Source: Verrucomicrobiota bacterium (GTDB lineage Bacteria; Verrucomicrobiota; Verrucomicrobiia; Verrucomicrobiales; Verrucomicrobiaceae). Taken from it: 64,000 bases of DNA. The position numbers and the translations under genes are program-made. The notes under the pieces are model-generated. The model did not search any database, was not told the origin of the DNA, and worked only from the letters and a program-made list of their open reading frames with translations. Where the stretch lies: positions 1 through 64,000 of the forward strand of contig JANYCZ010000003.1 of the NCBI GenBank assembly GCA_025360015.1. The letters are read 5' to 3'. Positions 31,428 through 40,224 of this stretch are shown here, in pieces. Every line of letters starts with the position of its first letter. Positions within the stretch are counted from its first letter, which is position 1.

Positions 31428-32834
31428 ATGGCCCAAAACCTCGACGCACTTCGTCTCGCCCTCCAACATTCGCCCGACAATGCGCCGCTGCTGATGCTCT
31501 TTGCGGACGCCTGCCTGGATGAAGGCCTTCTTGAAGAGGCGGAGCAGTCTTTCCAGCGTGTGCTGAGCAACGACGCTGCGCATGCGGACGCACGCCTGGG
31601 ACTCGCCCGCGTGGCTTTGCTGCAGGGCAAGACTTCGCAGGCTGCGGTGCGTGCCGAGCAGATCGTGGCCGACACCCCCTCCTGTGCCGCCGCCTTCCTG
31701 CTGCTCGCACGCATTCACATCACGGAAGGCGATCTGCCGAAGGCGAAGCTGATGTATGACAAGGGTATCGGTTTGAACCGCTCCCTGGCGGACCCCGGCA
31801 TCGAAAAAGATCTTCACGGCATCAAGCCCGCCGGCGATGACGCCTCCGGGCGCAAGCGTGGCGCGATGACGTCCAGCGGCACTTTCATTGAAGCGGTGAA
31901 CGAAGACAAAAACGACGATGACGGCCATCCACGCGGCGGTGCCGCCTTTGATCTAGGGCTGGCTGAATTCGGCAAGCCGGAGCTCAATTTCTCCAGCGTC
32001 GGCGGCATGGAGGCGCTGAAGGAGGAAATCCGCATGAAGATCATCTATCCGCTGAAGCATGCGGAGCTGTTCAAGGCCTACGACAAAAAAGTCGGCGGCG
32101 GTGTGCTGCTCTACGGCCCGCCCGGTGTGGGCAAGACGCTCATCAGCAAGGCCACCGCCGGCGAGATCAATGCCAACTTCATCGCCCTGGGCCTGCACCA
32201 GATTCTCGACATGTGGATCGGCGGCTCGGAGAAAAACATGCACGAGGTCTTTGAACTCGCCCGCCAGAACGCGCCCAGCATTCTGTTCTTTGATGAAGTG
32301 GATGCGCTGGCCGCAGACCGCCGGGATCTGCGTCAAAGCGCTGGCCGCAATCTCATCAATGCCTTCCTCTCTGAAATGGATGGCGCGGAGTCCAACAACG
32401 ACGGCGTGCTCATCCTGGGAGCCACCAATGCACCGTGGCACATCGACCCCGCCTTCCGGCGTCCAGGCCGGTTTGACCGCACTTTGTTTGTGCCGCCGCC
32501 GGATGAAGCCGGACGCGCTGCCATCATCGAAGTCATGGCGCAGAAGAAACCCATCGGTGAGCTGGATTCACGGGCGCTCGCCAAAAAGACCGAGGGCTTC
32601 TCCGGCGCAGATCTCAAGGCAGTCTTCGATCTCGCCACCGAAGACGTGATGAATGAAGTCATGCGCACCGGCAAGGTCATCCCGCTGACGACGAAGGACC
32701 TCATCAAAGCCGCCGGACGCCACAAGGCCACGACGAAGGCGTGGTTCGAGAGCGCGAAAAATTACGCGATGTATTCGAACCAAAGCGGCTTCTACGATGA
32801 CGTGCTGAAGCACCTCGGCCTCATGAAGCGTTGA
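31428..32834 (+). CDS. TPR-AAA+ ATPase, Cdc48/FtsH-like module
   Basis: 468 residues from ATG 31428. Residues 1-130 form about three TPR-like helix pairs (LLEEAEQSFQRVLSNDAAHADARLGLAR). After a charged linker a single Cdc48/FtsH-type AAA+ domain follows: VGGMEALKEEIRMKIIYPL, Walker A GPPGVGKTLISKA, pore-loop motif ILDMWIGGSEKNM, Walker B ILFFDEVDALAADR, sensor 1 and arginine fingers in FRRPGRFDRTLFV. No protease domain is attached. It probably unfolds or remodels protein substrates bound by the TPR part. A TPR membrane protein gene follows 15 bp downstream. Confidence 0.88.
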   Translation: MAQNLDALRLALQHSPDNAPLLMLFADACLDEGLLEEAEQSFQRVLSNDAAHADARLGLARVALLQGKTSQAAVRAEQIVADTPSCAAAFLLLARIHITEGDLPKAKLMYDKGIGLNRSLADPGIEKDLHGIKPAGDDASGRKRGAMTSSGTFIEAVNEDKNDDDGHPRGGAAFDLGLAEFGKPELNFSSVGGMEALKEEIRMKIIYPLKHAELFKAYDKKVGGGVLLYGPPGVGKTLISKATAGEINANFIALGLHQILDMWIGGSEKNMHEVFELARQNAPSILFFDEVDALAADRRDLRQSAGRNLINAFLSEMDGAESNNDGVLILGATNAPWHIDPAFRRPGRFDRTLFVPPPDEAGRAAIIEVMAQKKPIGELDSRALAKKTEGFSGADLKAVFDLATEDVMNEVMRTGKVIPLTTKDLIKAAGRHKATTKAWFESAKNYAMYSNQSGFYDDVLKHLGLMKR

Positions 32835-32849
32835 ACCCCGTTGCAGCGC

Positions 32850-34142
32850 ATGTCTGACGATTTTCATCCCACTCCTGATGCGGCCTTTGCACGCGGCCGC
32901 CTGCTGCAAAGCCAGCACCGCCTTCCGGACGCCATCGCCTGCTACCAGCAAGCGCTCGCGTTGGATGCGCATCACACGCTCAGCTACGTCATGCTCGCGC
33001 TGTGCTGGATGCAGGAGGACGACACCGCGCCGAAGTCGATCGACGCGGCCCAGCGTGCCATCGCGCTGGAGCCAGAAAACGCCTTCGCCCGCAGTGTCCT
33101 GGCGCTGGCATTGAATGCAAACGCCAAAGACGGCCAGACCGCTGCCGTCAAAGCAGCGCTGCTGCAGGCCGAAGAAGCGGTGAATTTGGATCCCGACAGT
33201 GATTTCAGCCATGCCGTGCTCGCACGCCTGCACCTGCGCTTGCGTGATTACCCGAAAGCCGAGGCCTCCGCCCGCGCCGCACTCGCGCTGGATACCGAGA
33301 ACACCATGGCCGCCGAGGTGCTCTCCGTTGCATTGCTGCTGCAAAAGAAGGACGGGGACAACGCGGAGCTCATCCAATACCAGCTCCAGCGCAATGCCGA
33401 GGACGACAGCGCCCACACCAGCGCAGGATGGATGGCCGTGATGAAGGGGGATCACAAGAAAGCCAATCAGCATTTCCTCGAAGCTCTGCGGCTGAATCCG
33501 ATGAATGAAAACGCGCGCATGGGCCTCATCGAGTCCTTTCGCGCTAGGTCGTGGTTCTACCGCAGCTACCTGCGCTTTGGCCATTGGATGAACCAGTTTA
33601 CCGAAGGCCGGCAGAGCGCGATCATGATCGGAGGCTTCATTGGTTACAAGGTGCTGAGCAATTACCTGAAAACCGTGTCGCCTGTTCTTGCCAGCCTCCT
33701 CGTCGGCGCGTGGCTCGTGTTTGCGCTGTGGTCCCACCTTGCACGCGGCCTCAGCACTTTCTTTGTTGCGATGGACCGCTTTGCCCGCCAGGCCCTGAAA
33801 CCGCGTGAGTACTGGGAGGGTGTTGTCGTGGGTGGGCTGCTCTTTCTCGCCCTTGCCGTCGTCATTCTCGGCTACGCCTGGAGCCTGCCGTCCTTCGGCT
33901 ACGCCGCCCTCGCCTGCCTGCTGGCCGCCGCCGCCAATGCCTCCGCCTTCACCAACGACCACCACATCGGCCGCCATGTGTACAACATCGCCGGTGCCAT
34001 CGCCGGCTTCGGCGCTGTGTATCTGACCGCCGACATCCTCACCCAGGCAAACCTCCCTTGCGCCGATCTCCTCGGCCTCAGCGCTATTCTGATCGGCGTG
34101 GCTGTGTCATGGCTCAGGCCATTCCGAGTGCTGTATGCGTGA
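32850..34142 (+). CDS. TPR-repeat membrane protein
   Basis: About 430 residues from ATG 32850. The N-terminal half (about 1-235) is built of TPR units (GRLLQSQHRLPDAIACYQQALALDAHHTLSYVMLAL, EEAVNLDPDSDFSHAVLARLHLRLRDYPKAEASARAALALD). The C-terminal half has about six membrane helices. It directly follows the TPR-AAA gene, suggesting that the two products act together at the inner membrane. No catalytic motif is visible. Confidence 0.8.
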   Translation: MSDDFHPTPDAAFARGRLLQSQHRLPDAIACYQQALALDAHHTLSYVMLALCWMQEDDTAPKSIDAAQRAIALEPENAFARSVLALALNANAKDGQTAAVKAALLQAEEAVNLDPDSDFSHAVLARLHLRLRDYPKAEASARAALALDTENTMAAEVLSVALLLQKKDGDNAELIQYQLQRNAEDDSAHTSAGWMAVMKGDHKKANQHFLEALRLNPMNENARMGLIESFRARSWFYRSYLRFGHWMNQFTEGRQSAIMIGGFIGYKVLSNYLKTVSPVLASLLVGAWLVFALWSHLARGLSTFFVAMDRFARQALKPREYWEGVVVGGLLFLALAVVILGYAWSLPSFGYAALACLLAAAANASAFTNDHHIGRHVYNIAGAIAGFGAVYLTADILTQANLPCADLLGLSAILIGVAVSWLRPFRVLYA

Positions 34143-34223
34143 GGAATGGAAGGCACATTCAGCCCTGCCGCGTGCGGGGAAAAGCGGCTTGTGAGTCAGG
34201 CGCGCTCGGTTATTATTTAAGCA

Positions 34224-34433
34224 GTGAGCGCCCGTGACCTACTGCTGCAAGTCAAAGCTCTGCCCCCGGCCGAGCAGCGCCGTTTCATGGACGCGATGAT
34301 GGATTTGGATCTCGCCACGCCCATGGCACCCGCTCAAATGCAGGTTCCTGATTTTGACGCGTACTGGGAGCGCCTGCATGCTCTTGGCATGCCACGGTGG
34401 ACCGCCGAGCAGACCGCAGGACTGCTGCTTTGA
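34224..34433 (+). CDS. Small hypothetical protein, antitoxin-like
   Basis: 69 residues from a GTG at 34224. The N terminus (RDLLLQVKALPPAEQRRFMDAMMDLD) resembles the helical start of small antitoxin or addiction-module proteins, with a Trp/His-containing tail. No toxin gene follows on the same strand; the next 80 bp lead to the end of the convergent heme-protein gene. It could be a remnant of a toxin-antitoxin pair. Confidence 0.45.
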   Translation: MSARDLLLQVKALPPAEQRRFMDAMMDLDLATPMAPAQMQVPDFDAYWERLHALGMPRWTAEQTAGLLL

Positions 34434-34517
34434 TATCAAGGCGCTCCAACTCGCCGCTTTGGAGGGGCTGCGAATTCCTGATCTCCGGCGATGAACTGAA
34501 GCCCGCTGAGGCGCAGA

Positions 34518-37517
34518 TCACTTCTTCATCAGATACGCAAAGAAGTCCTTCAGATCCGCATCGCTCATACCCGTAGTGAGGCCTTCGGGCATGAGGGAGA
34601 CGGGGGAGGCGGTCATGGATTCGATGTCGGTCTGTTTGAGCGCGGTTTTGTTGTTGGCCATGTCCTTGATGACGATCCCGTTGGCGTCCTGCGCATCCAT
34701 GAGGCCGGTGAGGATCTGGCCGCCTTTGGTTTTCACGATGTAAGCGCCGAAGCCTTCGCGGATCTCCATGCTGGGCATGAAGAGGTTGTCGAGCCAGAAG
34801 TCAGCGTTGCTGCGGTCGTAGCCGGTGAGCTCTGGGCCGATGCTGCCGCCTTCGCCAAAGAGCTTGTGGCAGATGAAGCAGCGGCCCATGAACTGGATCT
34901 TGCCTTTGTCGGCATCGCCCAGGCCGGTCTTGAGCACGGCCTTGATGCGCTCGGCTTCCTTCTTCTTTTCCGGCGTAGGGCCAGTGGCCAGCAGGCCCTT
35001 CCAGTGCTTGTCGATGGCGGCATCAATTTCAGGATCTTTGTGCAGGCTGAGCTGGCGCACGATGTCCACGGTGAAGTGCTTGGTGGGCACCTTCCACTCG
35101 TTGACGAAACTCACGAGAATCTGCGCCCACTCTTTGCGACCAGCCAGCACGCGCAGGGCGTCTTCACGCAGCGCTTTGTCTCCGGCGATCTGAGTTTCCC
35201 AATTGAGCAGCAGGGCTTCAGGAATGCGCTTGTCGTCAAACTTGGCGGCGGCCTGGAGGATGCCGCGCTTGAGGCCGGGCGGGTTCGTGCTCTTCAAAAT
35301 GTTCACCATCGGCATCACCGCTTCCTGTTTGCCGAGTTCGGCCAGGGTCTTGGCGATGGCGATGCGGGCGGTGCTGCTGGCTTTCTTGTCCTCCAGCAGC
35401 TTCAGCGCGCTTTTCAGCGCCTCCTGGCTGCCGCTGCGCAGCGCGAGCGTGAGATCACCGCCGCTTTGCTTCGCCATGTAATCATTGAGTGCCTTGGTGA
35501 GTGACTCTGGCAGCTTCGGCATTTCCGCACCTTCAAAGGCGGAAGCGATACCCGCAATGAATTTGCCACGCAGCGCTTCGTCATTCGTTAACGCGAGCAG
35601 ATCGGCGCAGGACTGGAAGTTCTCTTCACCACCGGCCAGCGCGTAGCGTTTCGCAAGTTTTTCAGCGAGGTTGTCGCGAAAGAGGCCGGTCTTGAGAAAG
35701 GCGGTGTCACTCTTGAGGAAGGCAAAGACGGCGGCGCGTTCCTTCTCGGCCTTGGACTCCAAAGCCCACCACGCGAGGAGTGGCAGATGGCCGCTGATGT
35801 CTTCGGCATCACCGGCCCACAGCAGCGGGAGGGCGGACTGCGCTGGCAGCTTTTTGGCCGTGGCGAGAATCTGAGCGCGGACTTCAGGATGCTGCTCTGT
35901 TTTGGCCATTTTCAGAAGGGCATCCGCGTCGCGGTTTTCCTCCCCGACCATCTTCACGCACCAGCGTCGGATATAAGGATCACTGTTCGTGAAGGGAAGT
36001 TCGTCGGCCAGACCCAGCGCATCCAGCGCCCACAGTGTTTCGAGGGTTGTCGGCAGGGCTTTGAGCTTGGGGCCGAGCTCGGTCAGATGACGCCAGCCAA
36101 TCTCCAGCACCGCCTGCTTGCGAAACCACTCATTTGGATGACTCAGGTAACCCAGCAGTTCCTCACCACTCGCCTTGCTCAAATCAAACGGCTTCAGCTT
36201 CGGTGCACCTGCCGCAGGCCGCACACGGTAGATGCGGCCGCTGGTCTTGTGCCAGTCGTCGATGGGGCTGACATGGCTGAGGCGGGTGTCGTACCAGTCG
36301 GCCATGTAGAAGCCGCCATCGGGTCCCACACCAGCCCACACAGGGCGGAACCAGCGGTCCGGGGTGCTGAGGAGGTTTTCTTCGTCCTTGGTGCGGAAGG
36401 TGGAGCCGTCAGGAATGCGCTCGCTGACATAAACAAGATTTTGCAGCGCGTTCGGGGCGATGATTTTGCCTTCGTAGGCGCTGCCGAGCAGGCCGCCTTC
36501 ATAAACCGTGAATGCCTGAGGGAAGCGTTTGTTGTCGCCCTCATGCCGCATGTGCTCGAACCAGCCGAAGGCATAGGGATTGGTGAGCGGGCCGTGCTTG
36601 CCCCAGCCTTTGATGCCGTAGCTGCCCTGCTCGTAGTGCATGCCACGCGTGGCACCGTTCGTGCCGGAAAACAGGCGGCCCTTGCTGTCGAAGTCGAGAC
36701 TGAAGGTGTTGCCGCCGCCTTCGGCGTAGATTTCGAAGGTCTTCTTCTTGGGATGATAACGCCAGATGCACTGGCCCTCCCACTTCACGTTCTTGGTGTT
36801 CGTGCTGCTGACATTGCCGGTGGTGGTGCTGCCGTTGGCACCGTAGAGCCAGCCGTCCATACCCCATTGCAGATTGGTGGCGACGCTGTGGGTATCCTCC
36901 AGGCCAAAGCCGCTGAGTTCCACCTCGGGCGTGTCGCTGTCGGGTTTCGCGTCAAAGTCAGCGTCGGCATAGCTGAGCAGGTAGGGTGGATTGAGCACCC
37001 AGATGCGGCCCATGCCGTGCAGCGCTGCGCTGGCGATGTTCAGGCCGGTGATCACGTCCTCGTGCTTGTCGAAAAAGCCATCGCCATCCGTGTCTTCAAA
37101 GACGGTGATCTTGTCGGCTCCCTTTTCGCCCCGTGGCGGTGGCAGCGGCACCTTGTCAAACTTGGCGCGCAGATGCTGGTCATAGCTGATGATCTTCAGT
37201 CCGGCGGGGAATTGATACTGGCGGTACTGCACCACCCACATGCGGCCTTTGGAGTCCCAGCTCGCATACAGGGGCTGCTCCACCACCGGCTCGGCGGCCA
37301 TGAGGTCGATGACAACATCGCTGCGCGTTTTGAATTTCTTCAGTGCCTCCTCGGGCGGCGTCGGGGGTGTGTCGTCGCGCATCACGCCGCGTCCGGCGCG
37401 TGTCTCCATGATTTTTTTTACCGCTTCATTGCCGGCGACAGCATCGGGCTTGACGTTTTTCGGGTCGGCGGCGAGCGCAGCACTGCCGAGCAGGAGAAAG
37501 AGAAGGCGCGTTTTCAT
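34518..37517 (-). CDS. PVC-type heme-binding membrane-bound dehydrogenase protein
   Basis: 999 residues from ATG 37517, which begins a Sec signal peptide (KTRLLFLLLGSAALAADP). It has the standard PVC layout: a beta-propeller dehydrogenase-like domain in the first half (DTDGDGFFDKHEDVITGLN, then WGMDGWLYGANGS), HEAT-like helical repeats in the middle, and a C-terminal cytochrome c domain with the heme motif CFICH near residue 875. Proteins of this family are numerous in Planctomycetes and Verrucomicrobia and are thought to oxidise sugars or polysaccharide fragments with electron flow through the heme. Substrate unknown. Confidence 0.92.
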   Translation of the reverse strand: MKTRLLFLLLGSAALAADPKNVKPDAVAGNEAVKKIMETRAGRGVMRDDTPPTPPEEALKKFKTRSDVVIDLMAAEPVVEQPLYASWDSKGRMWVVQYRQYQFPAGLKIISYDQHLRAKFDKVPLPPPRGEKGADKITVFEDTDGDGFFDKHEDVITGLNIASAALHGMGRIWVLNPPYLLSYADADFDAKPDSDTPEVELSGFGLEDTHSVATNLQWGMDGWLYGANGSTTTGNVSSTNTKNVKWEGQCIWRYHPKKKTFEIYAEGGGNTFSLDFDSKGRLFSGTNGATRGMHYEQGSYGIKGWGKHGPLTNPYAFGWFEHMRHEGDNKRFPQAFTVYEGGLLGSAYEGKIIAPNALQNLVYVSERIPDGSTFRTKDEENLLSTPDRWFRPVWAGVGPDGGFYMADWYDTRLSHVSPIDDWHKTSGRIYRVRPAAGAPKLKPFDLSKASGEELLGYLSHPNEWFRKQAVLEIGWRHLTELGPKLKALPTTLETLWALDALGLADELPFTNSDPYIRRWCVKMVGEENRDADALLKMAKTEQHPEVRAQILATAKKLPAQSALPLLWAGDAEDISGHLPLLAWWALESKAEKERAAVFAFLKSDTAFLKTGLFRDNLAEKLAKRYALAGGEENFQSCADLLALTNDEALRGKFIAGIASAFEGAEMPKLPESLTKALNDYMAKQSGGDLTLALRSGSQEALKSALKLLEDKKASSTARIAIAKTLAELGKQEAVMPMVNILKSTNPPGLKRGILQAAAKFDDKRIPEALLLNWETQIAGDKALREDALRVLAGRKEWAQILVSFVNEWKVPTKHFTVDIVRQLSLHKDPEIDAAIDKHWKGLLATGPTPEKKKEAERIKAVLKTGLGDADKGKIQFMGRCFICHKLFGEGGSIGPELTGYDRSNADFWLDNLFMPSMEIREGFGAYIVKTKGGQILTGLMDAQDANGIVIKDMANNKTALKQTDIESMTASPVSLMPEGLTTGMSDADLKDFFAYLMKK

Positions 37518-37656
37518 GGTGAAGAGACTAACAAACGAAGCAGCGGCGGTTTCTTGCCGCCTTGTCACTGGTTCCGGTATTTTCGTGTGACAGAAAAAAA
37601 GTGGAAGCGGGGCGTGATTTACGCTCCAGTTTGCAGTTTCCACCCAATTATCTCCC

Positions 37657-38817
37657 ATGGCTGACTCCTACACCGAAGTAACTTCACAAAACTGGTTCAG
37701 CCGCATTCGTGAATCAATCAAAGGCATCCTGTTTGGCATCATCGTCATCCCGATAATGATCGTTCTCCTCTGGTGGAATGAAGGCCGTGCCGTCACCACG
37801 GCGAACAGTCTCAAGGAAGGCGCTGCCGCTGTCGTGCATGTGGCTGCAGACAAAGTGGACCCTGCGAACGACAAAAAGCTCGTGCATGTAACGGGCGACG
37901 CCAAAGCCGATGGCCCGGTGGTGGACACCGACTACGGCGTCAGCGTGCCGGCGCTGCGTCTGGTGCGCACGGAGGAAATCTACCAGTGGGAGGAGCACAA
38001 GAAGTCGGAGACCAAGCAGAAAGTCGGCGGCGGTGAAGAAACCACGACCACCTACAGCTACGACAAAAAATGGGTGGATAAGCCGGTGAAGTCTTCCGAG
38101 TTCAAAAAGCCCGACGGCCACACCAACGAAGGCGATCTGATCTCCGGCAATGCCAACATCAGCGCCGATAAAGTCACGCTGGGCGCCTTCGCCGTGCCGG
38201 AAAATTTCGTGAAGCAAATGGGCAGTCCCATCAAGAGTGCGCTCACGGATGCGGATCTGGCCAAGCTGCCGGCCGATCTCAAAGAAGGCACGAAAATCCA
38301 GGACGGGGCCTTCTACTTTGGTGAAAAGCCCAAGGATCCAAAAATCGGCGATGTGCGTGTGTCCTACGAAATCGTGAAGCCCGGCACCTTCAGCATCTTG
38401 GCAGAGCAGCTCGATGGCACCTTTGAGCCCTACCAGACCAAGGCCGGCGACCCTATCGACTTCATCGAAGAGGGCACCATCAGCGCCGAGAAGATGTTCA
38501 AAGACGCCGCCAAGGCGAACGCCATCGAAACCTGGGTCATACGTTTCCTAGGCTTCCTCTTCATGGCCTTTGGCTTCATGGCCATCATGAAGCCGCTCAG
38601 CGTGCTGGGCAGCGTGATTCCCTTCATTGGGGACCTCATCGGCATGGGCACGGGTTTGATCTCATTCGTCCTGGCTGCCACCATCTCCTTTCTGGTGATC
38701 GCCATCGCCTGGATCTTTGTCCGTCCGCTGCTGGGCATCGTGATGCTGGCGCTGGCCATCGGTGCGTTCATCTACATGCGCAAGCTGGCGGCTGCGAGCA
38801 AGCCCGCCACGGCTTGA
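37657..38817 (+). CDS. TMEM43 family membrane protein
   Basis: 386 residues. One N-terminal helix (about 22-42), a large luminal or periplasmic domain of about 250 residues (RTEEIYQWEEHKKSETKQKVGGGEETTTTYSYDKKW), and three C-terminal helices (about 296-380, FLGFLFMAFGFMAIMKPLSVLGSVIPFIGDLIG). The order and motifs match bacterial TMEM43 (LUMA) proteins. The function is unknown. Bacterial TMEM43 proteins occur near membrane-stress or defence genes, but here the neighbours are the heme protein and the kinase-receiver fusion. Confidence 0.88.
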   Translation: MADSYTEVTSQNWFSRIRESIKGILFGIIVIPIMIVLLWWNEGRAVTTANSLKEGAAAVVHVAADKVDPANDKKLVHVTGDAKADGPVVDTDYGVSVPALRLVRTEEIYQWEEHKKSETKQKVGGGEETTTTYSYDKKWVDKPVKSSEFKKPDGHTNEGDLISGNANISADKVTLGAFAVPENFVKQMGSPIKSALTDADLAKLPADLKEGTKIQDGAFYFGEKPKDPKIGDVRVSYEIVKPGTFSILAEQLDGTFEPYQTKAGDPIDFIEEGTISAEKMFKDAAKANAIETWVIRFLGFLFMAFGFMAIMKPLSVLGSVIPFIGDLIGMGTGLISFVLAATISFLVIAIAWIFVRPLLGIVMLALAIGAFIYMRKLAAASKPATA

Positions 38818-38891
38818 AACGGCCGACCTAAATATACTCTAAGGTTTATGGTTGTTGCTCCCGTTGTGAGGTGTGTCACAGTACCTGACTG

Positions 38892-40187
38892 ATGCGACTT
38901 ACCAGCAGCCCGAGCTCCGCCGCTCCCCTAGTGACCCGTTCCGCGCCACCTTCGCCGCAGGAACTCTCTGCCACGATGCCCTTTGGGCGCTATTCCGTGC
39001 AGGCACAGGTGGGCATTGGCGGCATGGGCACGGTGTATCGCGGCACGCAGCTCAGCCTGGGCCGGCCCGTGGCCATCAAGGTGCTGCGCGTGACCGACGG
39101 CTATGACTTTGCCTTTGAAGACCGCTTCCGCCGGGAGGCCCGGGCCATGGCCACGCTCAACCACCCAAACATCGTCGCCATCTATGACTATGGTCACATC
39201 GGCACGGATTTTCTGTTCTTCGTCATGGAGTTCGTCGATGGTACCGACCTTGGCGAGATCATGCGCACCGGGCGCATGACGCGAGAGCTCGCGCTGCAAC
39301 TGCTGCCGCAGATCTGCGCCGGACTCGAATACGCGCACTCCAAAGGCATTGTCCATCGTGACATCAAGCCTGCGAACATCATGCTCACGCGCCAGGGAGA
39401 GGTGAAGATCACCGACTTCGGCCTGGCCAAGGACGTCATGCGTGCGCCCTCCATGGTCACTGAAACGCACATGGTCATGGGCACGCCGGAATACGCCGCG
39501 CCGGAGCAGTTCAATGCGCATCGCGACGTCGATCATCGCGCTGACATCTATGCCTTCGGCGTGCTGATGTATCAGATGCTCACCGGGGCCCTGCCGCGCG
39601 GTTCCTGGCAGCCGCCTTCGACCTTGCTGCATGGCCTGGATCCGCGCCTGGATGCGGTCATCATTCGCGCGCTGATGACGGATCGTGAGCACCGCTATCA
39701 GTCCATGGGCGACATGCGCCGCGTGATCGAGTCGGCCCTGGCCCCAGTGGCACACACGCCCAGCCGCCCGCTGCCGGTCGCCAAGGCCAGTGCCGGACGC
39801 ATCCTGCTGCTGGAGGACGATCTCATGGTGCGCGATCTGATGCGGCGCGCCTTGGAAAAGGCATCCTTCGAAGTGGTCGAAACCGGCGACGGCAAGGAAA
39901 CGCTGCGCCTCTACCAGGAAGCGATGCAGCAGCACCGCCCCTACGACCTCGCCATCCTCGATCTCACCATTCCCGATGGCATGTGCGGCCGGGAAACGAT
40001 GCTCTATCTCCGTCGTCTCGATCCCCAAATCCTCGCCATCGTCTCCTCCGGCTATCGGGACGATGCCGTGATGAAGGACTGCGCCGCCTACGGCTTTGCC
40101 GCTGCGCTGCCGAAGCCCTACCAGGTGGAAGGCCTGCTGCACGTCGTGAACGGCGCCCTTGCCGTGGGCCGTCGCCGCATGGCATAA
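38892..40187 (+). CDS. Ser/Thr protein kinase fused to a receiver domain
   Basis: 431 residues. Hanks-type kinase: GIGGMG loop (41-46), K63 in VAIKVL, H155RD157 in HRDIKPANIM, D175FG, APE near 203-205. It has no transmembrane helix or PASTA repeats. A CheY-like receiver domain forms the C terminus (about 302-420): paired acidic residues in LLLEDDLMVRD, phospho-acceptor D357 in LAILDLTIPD, and the conserved Lys in the PKPY loop. Receiver domains attached to Ser/Thr kinases are rare. A phosphorelay may control the kinase. No cognate histidine kinase is adjacent. Confidence 0.9.
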   Translation: MRLTSSPSSAAPLVTRSAPPSPQELSATMPFGRYSVQAQVGIGGMGTVYRGTQLSLGRPVAIKVLRVTDGYDFAFEDRFRREARAMATLNHPNIVAIYDYGHIGTDFLFFVMEFVDGTDLGEIMRTGRMTRELALQLLPQICAGLEYAHSKGIVHRDIKPANIMLTRQGEVKITDFGLAKDVMRAPSMVTETHMVMGTPEYAAPEQFNAHRDVDHRADIYAFGVLMYQMLTGALPRGSWQPPSTLLHGLDPRLDAVIIRALMTDREHRYQSMGDMRRVIESALAPVAHTPSRPLPVAKASAGRILLLEDDLMVRDLMRRALEKASFEVVETGDGKETLRLYQEAMQQHRPYDLAILDLTIPDGMCGRETMLYLRRLDPQILAIVSSGYRDDAVMKDCAAYGFAAALPKPYQVEGLLHVVNGALAVGRRRMA

Positions 40188-40224
40188 GCATTGCCAGCAA
40201 GGACTTCCTGCTTTTAATGAGAAA

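Noticed and set aside
35787-37664. A 625-codon plus-strand frame opposite the PVC-type heme protein
   Set aside because: Antisense shadow of a protein with signal peptide and heme motif.
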